Shown: piece after piece, positions 33,435-45,384 of the stretch
Layout: every line of letters starts with the position of its first letter
How positions within the stretch are numbered: the first letter of the stretch is position 1
The notes under the pieces: model-generated
Database searches by the model: none
Seen by the model: the letters and a program-made list of their open reading frames with translations, nothing else
What the model was told of the DNA's origin: nothing
Made by a program: the position numbers and the translations under genes
Origin: Dipteris shenzhenensis
Lineage: Eukaryota; Polypodiophyta; Polypodiopsida; Gleicheniales
Direction: 5' to 3' (one strand)
NCBI GenBank assembly: GCA_047967505.1
Contig: CM106538.1
DNA length: 64,000 bases

Positions 33435-34521
33435 ATGGCCTCTGCCCCAGCGTCGTCCGAGACTCCAGACACAGATCAAGAGAGCGATGGCTTAGCTCCC
33501 TCGTCCCCCCATCGATGGTATTCCGATGCAGATAACACTGCTGTAGATTACACCGATAGCCCCATCTTAGAATCAGCTTCCTCCAACTCTTTGCTCCCCC
33601 TCTACAGATCCAGACATGAGACGAAGCATGGTGGACGCGTGGAGCTGAATGTTGGCGCGCACAGGTCCCCCTCCCAAAGCCCCGAGACGCAAATCGCCGA
33701 AAAGGATTCAAATAGCAATCGACTGCTGCTGATTGGCGATCCTGGATCCGATGTAGATTTGGAAAAGGGTCGCAATTCTGTGCAGATCAAGCGCGCAGAT
33801 GCGGAAGAAGAAGATGATGAAGACGAGGAGGGGGAGGAGGAGGAGCAGAGAGAATGCCGAGTTTGCCATATGTCTGTTCAAAGCATGGCCGGTGAGGCAA
33901 TAGAACTGGGTTGCGACTGCAAGGAGGATTTAGCCATTGCTCATCGTCATTGTGCTGAAGCTTGGTTCAAAATCAAGGGTAATCGGTAAGTTTCCTCTAT
34001 ACACTCCTAGTTTTGATCTTTGCAACTCTTACAGATTCAAGTAAACTAAATTTGTATGACTGGATATATTCTAGTCTTACAAAGATATATATATATATAT
34101 ATATATATATCTGGCAAAGTATCACAAAGATAGCTCCAAAAACTCGGTGGTTTTGCACTATGCTCATTTATAGCGAAAGAAGTGTGACGATTGATCAACA
34201 TAGGTTCTTTCCATCATGCCAAGTTCAGATCATCATGCATCATGGTTTGAATGGGCTGCAAACGATGGATGTTGAAGTTTCTTAATACTTTTCATTTTCC
34301 TCTGTTGCAGGACTTGTGAAATTTGTGGCTCAACTGCACAGAACGTTGTGGGTATTGAAGATGCAGAATTTATGGATCAGTGGAATGCCGTGGAGGCCAG
34401 TGCTCCGGCTTCAAATGAGCCACGGAGGTGCTGGCACAGCCAACCTCTCTGCAATTTGTTGTTGATCTGCATGGTGCTTGCTTTTATCCTTTCATGGTTG
34501 TTTAGAGTGAGTGTGTTCTGA
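33435..34521 (+). CDS. RING-CH (RINGv) zinc-finger protein with C-terminal membrane segment, two exons
   Basis: Exon 1 is 33435-33985 and exon 2 is 34311-34521. The intron (33986-34310) has GTAAGT at its start and TCTGTTGCAG at its end and splits an Arg codon, giving 253 residues. The RING-CH signature is complete: C141-x2-C144, C160-x-C162, H170-x2-C173, C186-x2-C189, the C4HC3 pattern of membrane-linked E3 ubiquitin ligases (MARCH-like in animals). The N-terminal 120 residues are Ser/Asp-rich and probably unstructured, and an acidic run (about 124-138) precedes the finger. Residues 230-248 (LCNLLLICMVLAFILSWLF) form one membrane segment, with only a few residues after it. Plants have a family with this exact plan (RECRVCH, IELGC.CK, CAE.WFKIKGN, TCEIC). 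The expected role is ubiquitin ligation at a membrane; substrates are unknown. ATG 33435 is preferred over an in-frame TTG five codons upstream. Confidence 0.92.
33986..34310 (+). other. intron of the RING-CH gene with an (AT)13 microsatellite
   Basis: GT-AG intron of 325 bases. An AT run at 34085-34110 is likely polymorphic in length. Removing the intron joins the KIKGN side to TCEICG and completes the last zinc-binding pair, which confirms the splice sites. Confidence 0.88.
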
Positions 34522-35110
34522 GATATTCAAATTCTGAACCCCTAAGATTATGCTCTCCTCGTGTCCTTATTTGTGTGAGCCCGCCATTCTCTTTTTTTGA
34601 GCAAAAGGATACAAGGCAATGATCTGCATGTCTGAGGTCCCTGCGTTGAGAACGTTGATGATCATTCATCGGAACAAATGTGCCCTGTTTTGGGGGGCAT
34701 GGCCAAAGAAAGACCAGGAAATTCTACGAGTTGTTCCAAATTCCGAGCTGGAGATGCTCTGATGTGTGCACTTGTTAGACCTGTATGGATTCCACTAGTG
34801 TTGATCTGATGGCAGTCGTTGCCATTGTACACAAAAGCTGTAAAAAACACTCTGTTATGCGAGCGGTTCCATGATGCTCTCTTAAGAATGTATTTGAATT
34901 TGAACCTCTGTTTTAAAACAGCTTCATTGCAAGATTTTGCTTTCACACAGTATCCTGAATCCTGGCGGAGCTTGATTATGAAAAGGCCGGATTTGGAAGC
35001 TAGTGCAGGTAAAGGTTGGCCTATCCAGAGACCAATCAAACCAAGTAGTGCAACCACCACGGGGTGTTCTGCTAGGTCTTGTTCATTCATTTCTACCTAG
35101 CACACATTTC
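34522..35110 (+). other. probable 3' untranslated region and flank of the RING-CH gene
   Basis: Sequence after the TGA at 34519-34521 has no further exon signal. A minus-strand open frame of 142 codons (34662-35090) has no recognisable family and I treat it as chance. A clear polyadenylation signal was not identified. Confidence 0.4.
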
Positions 35111-37740
35111 TCACCCGCACAATAGTCATTTGCATAAGGAGGGCCCATGAATGAGTCTGTATTTTGTCTAAGCACCGGTCAATACTTTTAAGTTATCTTT
35201 TTAACCCACATACATCGAGCTGGATTCTCAAAGGCCAGAGATCGGGGGTTTTGGAAAATCAATAGAGAAGTACGTAGAATGAGGAAGTTGCCTTTTAGTT
35301 TATGGAGTGTACCTAAGGTGGCAAGCACCTTGTCCAATTGATTGTTTTTTGAGCTTTGTCACGAGGGAAAGCTCCTACGTGGTTACTTCGATTACATTGC
35401 TATGTTTTGTAAATTGTCATTTTCTTTGAAGAAGTTAGTTTTTTTAAAGGGTTATGTGAAATAACAAAGTGAATGATAATAAATTATTCATAAGGCCTGC
35501 CGGAGATCCAAAATAGTGAAAAAGGAGATGAATTGGATGTGCAGCGATGATGAATTGAAAGCTGAGAGAGAGGAAGGGGGGGGGAGGAAAGGGAGAGAGA
35601 GTAGAGAAAAAGATGGAGGGAAAAAAACAGCAAGTGGGCGTTGAATAAGCCGGAAAACCCACCGAAAAAGAACAACACACATACCTGAAACCCGAATCTT
35701 AACTAAGTCATATCCCTGGAGTAAAGCACCTGTGAGCAAGTTTGGCAATTCGCTTCATGTAAATCTGTGTTACCATCGTGGCCATTGATGATATGTCATC
35801 CATACTTCTACTTCAACGACTGTTTGCCTAGCCTAATCACTCAAAAGTCGCTGTTTGAGATGTGTAGACTAATAGATTTCGTTGCTTAACAAACTATGCA
35901 AATTAATGTAGCGTGATCTGATTCTGGATGTTTGCGTAGTGTGATTTGGATGTTTTACACTACTGCGCAGTGTGATTTGGATATCACTCCTGGTCCAATT
36001 GAGACCCCTTCCCGGAGCTCACCGATCCACCGAATTGTTGTAATAACAAGAGAGGCTCTTCTTTCAACGTTGAGCGTCAATCACTTACTAAACGATGTTC
36101 CATCCTGGGAATAAACCTGAATTGGACGCCTCAAACATACCTCCGATTCATCTAATGGCTCCTCTAGCTTCAACACCTACAGCATGTGGCTTTCCGTTGC
36201 TTTTGTTCTCTTCAGACTTACGGAGTCCCTAAACACTCTTAGATCTTCCACCAAGGCAACCAACTCCTTGGACATCCCCTTTCTACACCTCTTCCTCTCC
36301 AGCGTTGAAGTTAACGAGTAGCTTGACCTGTCTACAACGAGTCTCAGCGTGGTCAAATGTCTTTAATTTCAAGAAATAAAATTTCAACCCTAGGCACCAC
36401 TTGGCTTGGCTCACTCAATCTTGGTTACAAGATAGTAAAGGTGAAGTATAGATGGTCAAACTCTATTTTAAATATATGGTCTTTCCATATTTGTGAATTG
36501 TTTTATAAAGAGCATGGAATTTTTATATCAAGGTGAACAGAGGGAGGTGGGTGGGCACGTGGGCATGTTGTGTGTGCGTGCGCATGCAACTCGTGTGTGT
36601 GCATGTGTGCATAGAATATTGGAGTGCTCGAAACTATGCCATCTAGTTTTGAAAGGCGAAAGGGAGCTGAAGAAGCGTTCTTAAGGAGTCTTAGAGTAAT
36701 CACCACTATTTCCAATCGAAACACTTGCTCCAAGGTGAGCTGAAGATTAGCAACAACACCCCAAGGTGTGCCATAAGTTCCTCCTAGTCGTCCCTTCTAT
36801 TACCCTTGTGATTGCCCTTGTGATGCCCAAATCATTATTCCCTTGCCATTCAATTCACTTTCCATAGTACTATGTCTTCGCTATAATTTGCTTTATTTCT
36901 TCAACATCAAATGTATCGGTTGAGTGACATTTAACGTCCATGTTTAAAGTTTCGGACACTCCTGATGGTATCATTTACACGATACTATACAATAAACCTG
37001 CGAAGTAGTTACGGTTAGGGAGCTAATAACAAATATATTCCAAGTCCAAATAAAAAGTTGTTTTCAGTTGAGATTGACAGCGTCCATCACCTGTAGAGTC
37101 ATCTTCATAGTCGAGGGATGCCCCTCTCAAGAAAAAGGATGGAGCTAAGAAAAGGCACAAGGATCGATATGGGGCCTCCGTGGAGCAAGCATGGAGTTGA
37201 GCTATTGGACCTACCGTAAGTTCGAGGCACCCCTAGATGAATACGATAAGGACTCTATTCCTGCTATAACATTCCGTCTCTTTCTTCTGGTCCCCATCAT
37301 GATTTTTGAATGTTGGATTCACAACCTTTCTTGAGTCATCCTTAATTCCTTTGTAGTGAACCCTTCCCCTATGGTTCCTAAATGGTTGTCATTATCATCA
37401 TTATAGGTGACCCTGAAATCCTACTCCCACTAGTATTCCAAGCATTAAGCTTTTGAATCATGCTTTTGCATGCTTTTTTTCCCACTCACACTAAGGGGAA
37501 ATAAAGTTAGTTCCCAATGTGTATTGTCAATTACCTACTAGCAACCTCAAATCCCCTTCAATATCAATCTCACAGCAGCCAAAGCTACTGCACTCTCCAA
37601 GTCAAGGTGTATCGCCATCCTATTGCCTATAGATAGCATCTGAGCCTGCCCAGGAGGTGGTCCTCATTGGCAAAGGGAATTCTTCTCGCTCACTTCTTTG
37701 CCTCTCTTCAAGCATATTGTTATGTATCCTCATTCATAGG

Positions 37741-37780
<40 letters not shown>

Positions 37781-38201
37781 CCCCCTTCCTTTCATCTACA
37801 ATCGGCTACAATCTCAGGTAAATGAATCTCTCCTATCACACACATTTACTGTTTGTTTCTTCCCCTCCTCCTGATACCCCAGAAATGATTAGCGGAGGGA
37901 GAGACACGGAGCTTGGAGGGCTAAGTAAAAAACAAAGAGGAAAGGGGCAGGAGAGAGAGGTATGTGCATCGAGGTGGAGGGGAGGAGTAGGGAGCGGCAA
38001 TGATGGGAACAAAAGTGGAAGTAGTAGCAAGGGAGAGGAGGAGGACCCATATTCAAGACTCTACTGCTTTGACTCTTCTTGAACATGCCACTATGTGGAT
38101 GGCAGCTAGCGATTTGAAATGTTTTGAAAAGGCGAAAACCTCTACAAGGTGATGGGCATTGATGTGTGGGGAGAAGGTGCCAACAGCGGGGATTCTCATC
38201 A
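35111..38201. other. spacer with purine-rich and CT microsatellite tracts
   Basis: A GA/GGAA-rich tract lies at about 35550-35635, TG-rich words at 36565-36610 and a (CT)n run at 37743-37779 followed by a C-run. No gene or mobile-element domain was recognised. Confidence 0.5.
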
Positions 38202-38496
38202 TGTAAAAAGGGAGGGATCAAGGAGGATCGTAACACCATGAGAGAGACATAAGATAGGCAACACTCAATCTATTGCAAATATATAATCAACAATACAACA
38301 TGATAGGCTTCTTATATAGAGAGAGCCTTTAGAATAGTCAACACTTCTGGGATCCTCTCATCCACATCTCTCCTTGTGGATATCCTTGATCCACATCTCA
38401 CATCATGTAGTCCACATCCTAGGGTGGCTACTTCAATTCTTTCCTATACCATACCTTAACCTTTAATCTATGTGCTCATGGCACCATATCTCAACA
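38202..38496 (-). repeat. 3' LTR of the compact element (295 bp)
   Basis: In minus orientation it runs from TGTTGAGATATGG (38496) to TTTTTACA (38202). It contains a TATATAAGAAGCC promoter-like box, and its sequence is nearly identical to 40029-40320. Confidence 0.93.
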
Positions 38497-38708
38497 CCTC
38501 CCCTTGGTGCCGTGATCCTTTGGCTATTGCAGGGTGGTTAGATGTGAGTTACAAGATCAGATCCTCCCCTGAGTGCTTACATAGCTACTCTCAGGTGGTC
38601 AGGTTTGATTTACAAATGTGTGGGCTGAAGGTGGCAAAGATTTTTCTTCTCAATACATGTTGTTCTTGTCATTTTGCTCATGGCTTGATGATGACTCCAC
38701 GTAGTTGA

Positions 38709-38845
38709 CCTACTAGTTCTTCAATCTGCAATCTTCTTCCTTGTGTCCCAACTTCTTGCAATGGTGACACTTTGGTTTGTTCTTTAGTCTGCAATCACTT
38801 TGATAGTGACCCATCCTTCCGCAATGGTAGCACTTCGTTGATGTT
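38709..38845 (-). pseudogene. gag C-terminus with two zinc knuckles
   Basis: The minus strand reads KCYHCGRMGHYQSDCRLKN followed directly by KPKCHHCKKLGHKEEDCRLKN and a stop. These are two tandem C-x2-C-x4-H-x4-C knuckles. Such pairs close the Gag of some plant Copia lineages and bind element RNA. No N-terminal gag domain was found upstream in the interior, so the protein is truncated. Being intact, the knuckle module is the only coding remnant that could have been kept by selection in this element, but short length makes that uncertain. Confidence 0.75.
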
Positions 38846-40028
38846 TTACTGAACTTTCAACTAAACCAAGAAACCTAACCCCGTTAACTTAACCACTCTG
38901 GTTACCATGTTTCAACCAAGGTAAAAATGGAGCTGATGACATGGAAATGCCACGTGTCAGAAAAAAGAGAGAACCACATAGATAAGGCATTTGATGGCGG
39001 AGGCAAGGCGTTGCTGTTGATGGCAGAGATCGATTGGAGATAGGCCGATTGCTAGAGTATTGGTCGACTGGCTGTGGGTGTTCCTAGGCTATGCATGCGG
39101 TGTAGCTTGGAGACGGCTCTGCAATGAAGACGGCCCGTTGGCCCATTCGTGGGTGCTATTGTAGAGCCATCGTTTGGATGCAGCTCGTTCAGAGGCTAGG
39201 AGCTCACAAGAGCCGTGAGCTGAGAGACTTTGCAGAGTCACCCGTTGAGGGAGCCGTAGAAGCGGGCAGTCGAAGGTCCTGTCGCTACTGTCAATCCACC
39301 TCGCTAGCTGTTGAAGCAGGTCAAGGGCCGTGGGAGTTGTTTGGGGTTACTACTGCTACAGGGTCGCGTGCGGGCTTATGGAGCCACTGGGACGGCGTTG
39401 GTGCCAGAGAGACGTTAATGGTGGGCAACTTTGCTGGCTTGAGCAGTTGACGTTGTGAGCAGCCTTGCAGTCTGTGTAGGGGCTAAGCCTTTGCTGCTAA
39501 GCCTTAAGAGGGACGGCCATCAAAGGAGACTTGTTGGAGAGGCTTAGCTTATCCATTGAGAGAATCTCCATTTGTTCAATAGAATTTCCGTCCATTTGAG
39601 AAAATTTTCGTTCATTCTGAGGGATTTCTTAGTTCATGAGAGAATATCATTGCCTTGAGAAATAACTCCATTGTGAGAATTGAGAGAGATTCATTGAGAA
39701 ATAGGAAGAGACAGCATCCAATTTCCTACATTAGCCTTGACAATTCTGAGAGAGAGGTCTCTGATCTTGTTCTTTGGGAGCTTCTCTATCTACAGCTGCT
39801 CCTTCACAGCCAGCGCTTATTGCCGACTGTAGCCTCCAACAAGTCTCACAAAGGCTTGGCAACAACCCGACTCCTCAAGTAAGCTCCTACAAGAAACAAT
39901 GAATGGGCATCTAACTAAGCTAAGCTCCAGAGAATCCTCACAATCACCCAAGAACACTCTCGATCACTCTGTCTCTCTCTCTCAAGGATTGCAATGCCTC
40001 AGCAGGAGGCAAGGGATCTCTGATACCA

Positions 40029-40320
40029 TGTAAAAAGGGAGGGATCAAGGAGGATCGTAACACCATGAGAGAGACGTAAGATAGGCAACACTCAATCTAT
40101 TGCAAATATATAATCAACAATACGTGATAGGCTTCTTATATAGAGAGAGCCTTAAAAATAGTCAACACTTCTGGGATCCTCTCATCCACATCTCTCCTTG
40201 TGGATATCCTTGACCCATATCTCACATCATGTAGTCCACATCCTAGGGTGGCTACTTTAATTCTTTCCTATTCCATACCTTAGCCTTTAATCTATGTGCT
40301 CATGGCACCATATCTCAACA
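40029..40320 (-). repeat. 5' LTR of the compact element (292 bp)
   Basis: Partner of 38202-38496 with TG...CA ends. The primer site TGGTATCAGAGATCCC begins at the next base (40028 reading leftward). Confidence 0.93.
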
Positions 40321-40325
40321 CATCA

Positions 40326-43300
40326 TGCATGGTTGTCAAGAGTGATTGAAAAAATTGCCACGTCGCAAAGAGCACTCAAAGAATAGCAAGGAGAGATCAA
40401 AGGGAACATAGGATCCATATGCATGTCATGTGGCATCCTTTGAATGACACATAAATCTTAGAAATAAGTAAGTATAAAAGTATAGATAGATGCCTTAACG
40501 TATACGTGCGACTCATCACACTTCCCATCCTAAACTATGCATTTCAACACTCATTACTTTCGTTCCACACAACAATCAAAACATAATTGTAATTCAAAAC
40601 ATAAATTATATATGAGTACATAACATTAATCAACTACAAATGGGTTCCAAGTAAAATCGTAAAATTACACAATCTTTGCTTCCCAGAATCCAAGATGACA
40701 CAGGCTACCAGTACCCTAGCTTGAAAGATATTTTGGAACGTCATAATAACAAGGTATTGGATCTGGCACACAAGCTAGCCAAACAAGTCCTCACTTCATG
40801 AATGTGTAATAGTAATGTAGCAAGCTTGAAATTTGGTAATTGGGGTGCTCATAGCGATAGCAATCAATTAGGCAGCCAAGGGTGGTTGTAACTTGCAGCA
40901 GCTAGCTGTAAACATCTAGAACACTAGCTATGGATTATTGGAAAGCTCAAATCTCACAACACCATCTTTCGAGTTGCAACATATTGTATGCTTCTTTCGT
41001 TTATCGCTACTACTTCTTGGCCAATATATATTCCACTCTTGAGATTCTTGGCAGCTCCCACATCCTCATTCTTATCTTGCAACTATCCCATCTATATATC
41101 TTTATATTTTGAACCTAGTCCCATTCAAAAATAGAGCTTTTATTGAGGGTGTCAATTAGAGCGATTTCAAATTTGAATTTGTTGTCATGGAGCAATGGGA
41201 CCCTTGGATGCCTTTCTAACATAGAGAATTTAAAAGAACCATGAACTTTTGCAAGCTTTGCCATGCCTCTAATGCCATGTTGTTGTCCTTCTGCCATGCA
41301 TGATGCCTAGAAAGAAGAAGCACTCCGAGGTCCCATTGATGAAGACATTTGGCTAGATGTTGAGCTGGTACTTTCTATACGGAAGTTTCTGTTGAAAAAT
41401 TTTTGAGATTTCGAAGATGTATAAAGGATGATATGTAAATAACATAATACAATTTTTTTTGCTCCCAAAAAAAAAAGACATTGCAAGAATACCTATTAGA
41501 TATAGAGGCTAAAGATGTGTTTTGTTTTAGAGAGAGAGAGAGAGAGAGACTCTATGCGTGTGTGTGTGTGTGTGTGTGTGTTACCTACTAAGATAGTATT
41601 ATCTACTTCCCTATTACATCCTCTTGATTCCTATGTAAAAAAGCCTTTTTCATCCAATGCCTCTCCATTCCCATGTTTTTTATTGCTCCTTGCAATAGGT
41701 GCATGAAGGTGATGCATTTTGCATTTACAATTGGTGCATTTATACAATTCCATTGTAGGGGCATCATTATTATCAGTTCAACAGTTTGGAACCTTCATAC
41801 TATTTGTATATAAAAGTGCAGAATTCAAACAATGTCATTCTTATATTTTTCTCAGTCCTAAGTTCCAATCTGTCTAAAGTATAGATTGATCAAGAACATG
41901 AACATCCATTGAAATGGTCTGGTTTGTGTAATAACTAGGTTATAGTGACAGTTAACTATCCAAATCCATATTGTTTTCATGGAACCTCTAAGTAAATATC
42001 AAAAAGTGTCAAAAACCCTGGTGGGTATCAAAAAGTGTTTTTCATTGGCCATTGTACTTGAGCCAAGGACCATTGTAAACTGGTCTGAGTTGTTTGTATG
42101 CATCTCTTCAGTTTCCTTCCCTTTTATCAAAAATTCGAGGTAGGTAGCCGAACTCACCTGCATCCATCCATAAGCACAGCATGTTGGGACATGAACACTA
42201 TGCAATGTGGGACTGCATGCTTCACAGCCATGCTACAATTGTTATCCTTGTCAACCCCAATAATTTCTTGATCAAAAAGGAAAACTGGTGATGTTAATTT
42301 ATAGAGAGCATAAAGATCTGCTGTCCTAGAGGGTCCCTCCAATGATGATAGTATTTATTGAGCCTAAGGTGTTCTTTCTTTCCAAAGGTATCAAGGGTCA
42401 AAAACTATTTGATTCTCCACTGTCAGTGGGTCTTCAAACAGAATTGCAAGAAGCTCACATCTATGTTAATCTTTTTAGGTCCAATGGAAAAAGGTATTAT
42501 AACATACTTCCAAAACCTGCAAAAGGCTCTCAGTAGCAATAGTTTTTGGTAGTCAGACAAATAGGCTTTAGGGCCGAATCATGACATTCTTTTTTTGTAA
42601 GTAGTCCTGCTTCATCAACATTCCTCTTCGATAATCCAAGGGAGGAACATAAGCCAAGAATATGTATTTTAGTTGTTAGTAAAAGTTCCTTTTCCTTAGT
42701 ATTATCCCTGCTAAGTCAAGAGTGCACCACCCCTCCATTAGTCAGATCTTAGCAAAAACATCATATCATAAGGTTCTTCACTGGTGCAGAGGGCTTTCAT
42801 TACCCAGTATATGGGCTTAGATCCGAGAAGTATGACGAAGATAAGGGAAATGCGAGACTGCCAGCCGAGAAGCTCGAATAGGGAGGTCAACTATCCTAGT
42901 AGGGGTCATGCTTATCATAGGTGATTAAGGAGAGAAAGGGGTGTCATCACATTAGGGGCAAAGGGCTTGTCTCTCTAATCGGGTTCCTTTGGACCCCCTT
43001 TGGCCGTCTTCATGACCTCCTTTATGTAGTGTTGAGGACTCTCACACATGAGAGCAATAGGCAGATAACAATCATAATGAAGAAAGCAATGTATCGCCTT
43101 ATATTTTCACGTTAGATCCGTTGATTCTAAGTCACCATAGCAGATGTTCCTACTAGGTCAGCCTCCTAGCACGACTGTATAAACTATCCTATTGGGTACC
43201 TTGTGTAGGTGCTCAGCCGTATGCTAAAGCTAGCATGCCCATCCAACAAATGCGAGGAGTATTCCTTAGAGAGAGGCTCTCGTGGTCTATGCTTACTACT

Positions 43301-44843
43301 AGTGAGGACGATCGATGGGGTAAATAGGTCCTTGTATTTTTTAGCAACCATTTGCCATTCCCGTGTTCTATAGTAGCGTGTATTTTTTAGCTACCGACCT
43401 CATCACCTTTCTTTATAAATCAAAATGAATCGAGCGTCACCCCAATAACCTTGGATCCCGTATTTCCCTTCATTCCTCAGTTCCAAGGGGTGGCACCTCA
43501 CAGGTAAGCTCCATTGTTCCTGGAGCCTAGGAAACATCAATAACCAGTAGAGGCCTCACTCTCAATTCATGCCGAACTGCATGCAGGAGTTCATGTACCC
43601 AAGGAGTGGACTGTGTTTTGACCACGTATTCAAGGGCCTTTCTAAAAACTAATCGTCTGACGTAAATACAACGTGGGGAGGGGGGTCAAAATATGTTGAG
43701 TATGAGGGGGTCGATTTGTGTTTTGTTGTCTCCTAGCCTCGGTCTCTAACACCTCACACTATATGTGCGGGTGCTTGATGGTTGCCTGTGGGTTGTCTCT
43801 TGCAGCTTCATCAAGCTCAGGTGAGACTTTAGCCAATGCCGTGAGACCTCCCAGCAACTTTTCTGGCATAGCAGTACAAAGGAGGGGAGCTGGTGATGCT
43901 CTGTTTGATGTATCAAGAGCGGAGCAGTTCTCATCCGGTAAGGAGGGGGGCAAAGAGATGAAGGGTTCTACTCTTAGCTCATAGTGGGAGATCGTCATCA
44001 TAGGGGGAGAAGACGTAGTTCATAGGGAGCGTCTCAGCATCACACAGAGGGAGGCTCAAAAAGATATGCCTCAACTCACCTGTGTGGCTCCCATATCTAC
44101 TAAGGGTGTTGATGGCTGTTTCCTTGGCGTTGCTCTCAAGCTCCTATCAGGCTCCATTGTTTGTTGTCAGAGCTTTGAGCTGACAACCCTCAGATGCACT
44201 GCTTAACTCTTCTCTGTAGCACCCTCGATCTAGTCGTTGGTGTTCCCTTGAGATTTGGGTTGATGTTTTCTTCGATGGTGCTCCACCCAAAGGCCTTTGG
44301 ATGTTATTTTGCTCAGAGGTCCTTCTCTACTGTGGCCATCACACTAGCGTGTGGTCTTTTTGCGGGGGCTTGATTTTCTATCACTTTTTCCCCAAGGCCA
44401 TTAAAGGCTTGGACCTTGCCCTTCTCGATTCCCTATCCTAACGTCTCCTCCCAAGGCTCGAGGTCTTGTGGTCCAAAGCTGCGCCACTCCTGTTATTAAT
44501 GCCCATAATGCATGCAATTTGTAGGGAAGTGCTCCATACTGAGGGGACGTGCCCATTAGTGTGTCTAAGTGGCTAGAGCCTAGGACCCTCTATAGTCCAT
44601 CGTGCTCGTAGGGTGTACCGCCTTTGTTATGTGATTCGTACCCTTATTGGGGGCTCCTTTTTCCATGGCCATGGTCCCCTTAGGGGCAAATTTTGGACCA
44701 TCTAAATGGTATCCCCTAGCTATTAACTCTAGTTTAATTAATCCTTTTAAGGGAATGTTGTATTTTTTTAAGATTAAAGGGGCCTCTCTCATTTCTTCTA
44801 GTTGGGATCATGATCCTTCATCGTGCCATGTCCCTTTAAGAGG

Positions 44844-44874
<31 letters not shown>

Positions 44875-45011
44875 TCATCCTATAACTCTACTTATTCTCA
44901 CTTCATCATAATCCTCGAATTAATTCCAAAATCCTACATCATGGGGACTGCAGTTTCTCAAAAAGATACCCATAACTGTTATGAGTTCATACAAAAAAGG
45001 GGTTACTGATC
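40326..45011. other. long spacer without a recognised gene
   Basis: (GA)n at 41529-41549 and (TG)n at 41558-41581 form a double microsatellite; another (TG)n lies at 44846-44874. About 42.7-44.6 kb is GC-richer with several short frames, none recognisable. A block at 42130-42260 shares words with 45150-45290 (AACTCACCTGCATCCATCCA, AATGTGGGACTG, CAATTGTTATCC.TGTCA). Confidence 0.5.
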
Positions 45012-45290
45012 AAAAATTTGAACTGGAGTCTGTATGCAGAAGTAACATCAGTGCTACAGGATATATGTAAAAGAGTTCCTCCCGCTCCAATAGCAGTTAG
45101 TGCTCCATTGCAATATTCAAAAGTATTTGACAGCAAATCTAGATCAGAAGCGTGCCAACTCACCTGCATCCATCCACATAAAGGAAAAGTTAGAACTAGA
45201 ACCCTTAAATGTGGGACTACCCTTAAATGTGGGACTGTAGGCCTCTATGCTAGCACGCAATTGTTATCCATGTCACCCATTCCGACTTGT
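45012..45290 (+). other. exon-like segment followed by a dispersed repeat
   Basis: After TCTGTATGCAG (possible acceptor, ending 45040) a frame reads EVTSVLQDICKRVPPAPIAV and SAPLQYSKVFDSKSRSEA. It is balanced in composition and not low complexity, then breaks down into a tandem AAATGTGGGACT repeat (45206-45239). I cannot name a family. It may be a captured or orphan exon. Its right half matches 42130-42260, where the coding part is absent. Confidence 0.3.
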
Positions 45291-45384
45291 AGAATTAATC
45301 AATCCATCCTTTTAAATGCTCAGGAATTAGGAAATTATATCAACTGTAACATTTCATCCCTTAAAAACATAAGCTAAGCTTAAT

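Larger units (their letters stand above)
38202..40320 (-). mobile_element. compact 2.1-kb non-autonomous LTR element with target duplication
   Basis: Short LTRs (38202-38496 and 40029-40320) flank 1.53 kb. On the minus strand a tRNA-iMet primer site (40028-40013) touches the 5' LTR and a purine tract (AAGGGGAGG, 38505-38497) touches the 3' LTR. CATCA occurs on both sides (38197-38201 and 40321-40325), a perfect 5-bp target duplication. The LTRs differ by nine substitutions and one 3-bp indel by my count, so insertion is fairly recent. The interior keeps only the last part of a Copia gag (double zinc knuckle) and about 1.1 kb of sequence with no retroelement domain, which could be captured DNA. 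It must have moved using another Copia's enzymes. Confidence 0.93.

Noticed and set aside
34507-34512. Second intron donor (GTGAGT) at the end of the RING-CH gene
   Set aside because: The frame stops naturally at 34519-34521 a few residues after the membrane segment, as in related plant proteins, and no matching third exon was seen.
34662-35090. 142-codon minus-strand frame behind the RING-CH gene
   Set aside because: No family resemblance, antisense to a probable 3' region, and a plus-strand frame is equally open.
39124-39450. 108-codon plus-strand frame inside the compact LTR element
   Set aside because: Opposite to the element's orientation and unrecognised. It may be captured DNA but cannot be called a gene.
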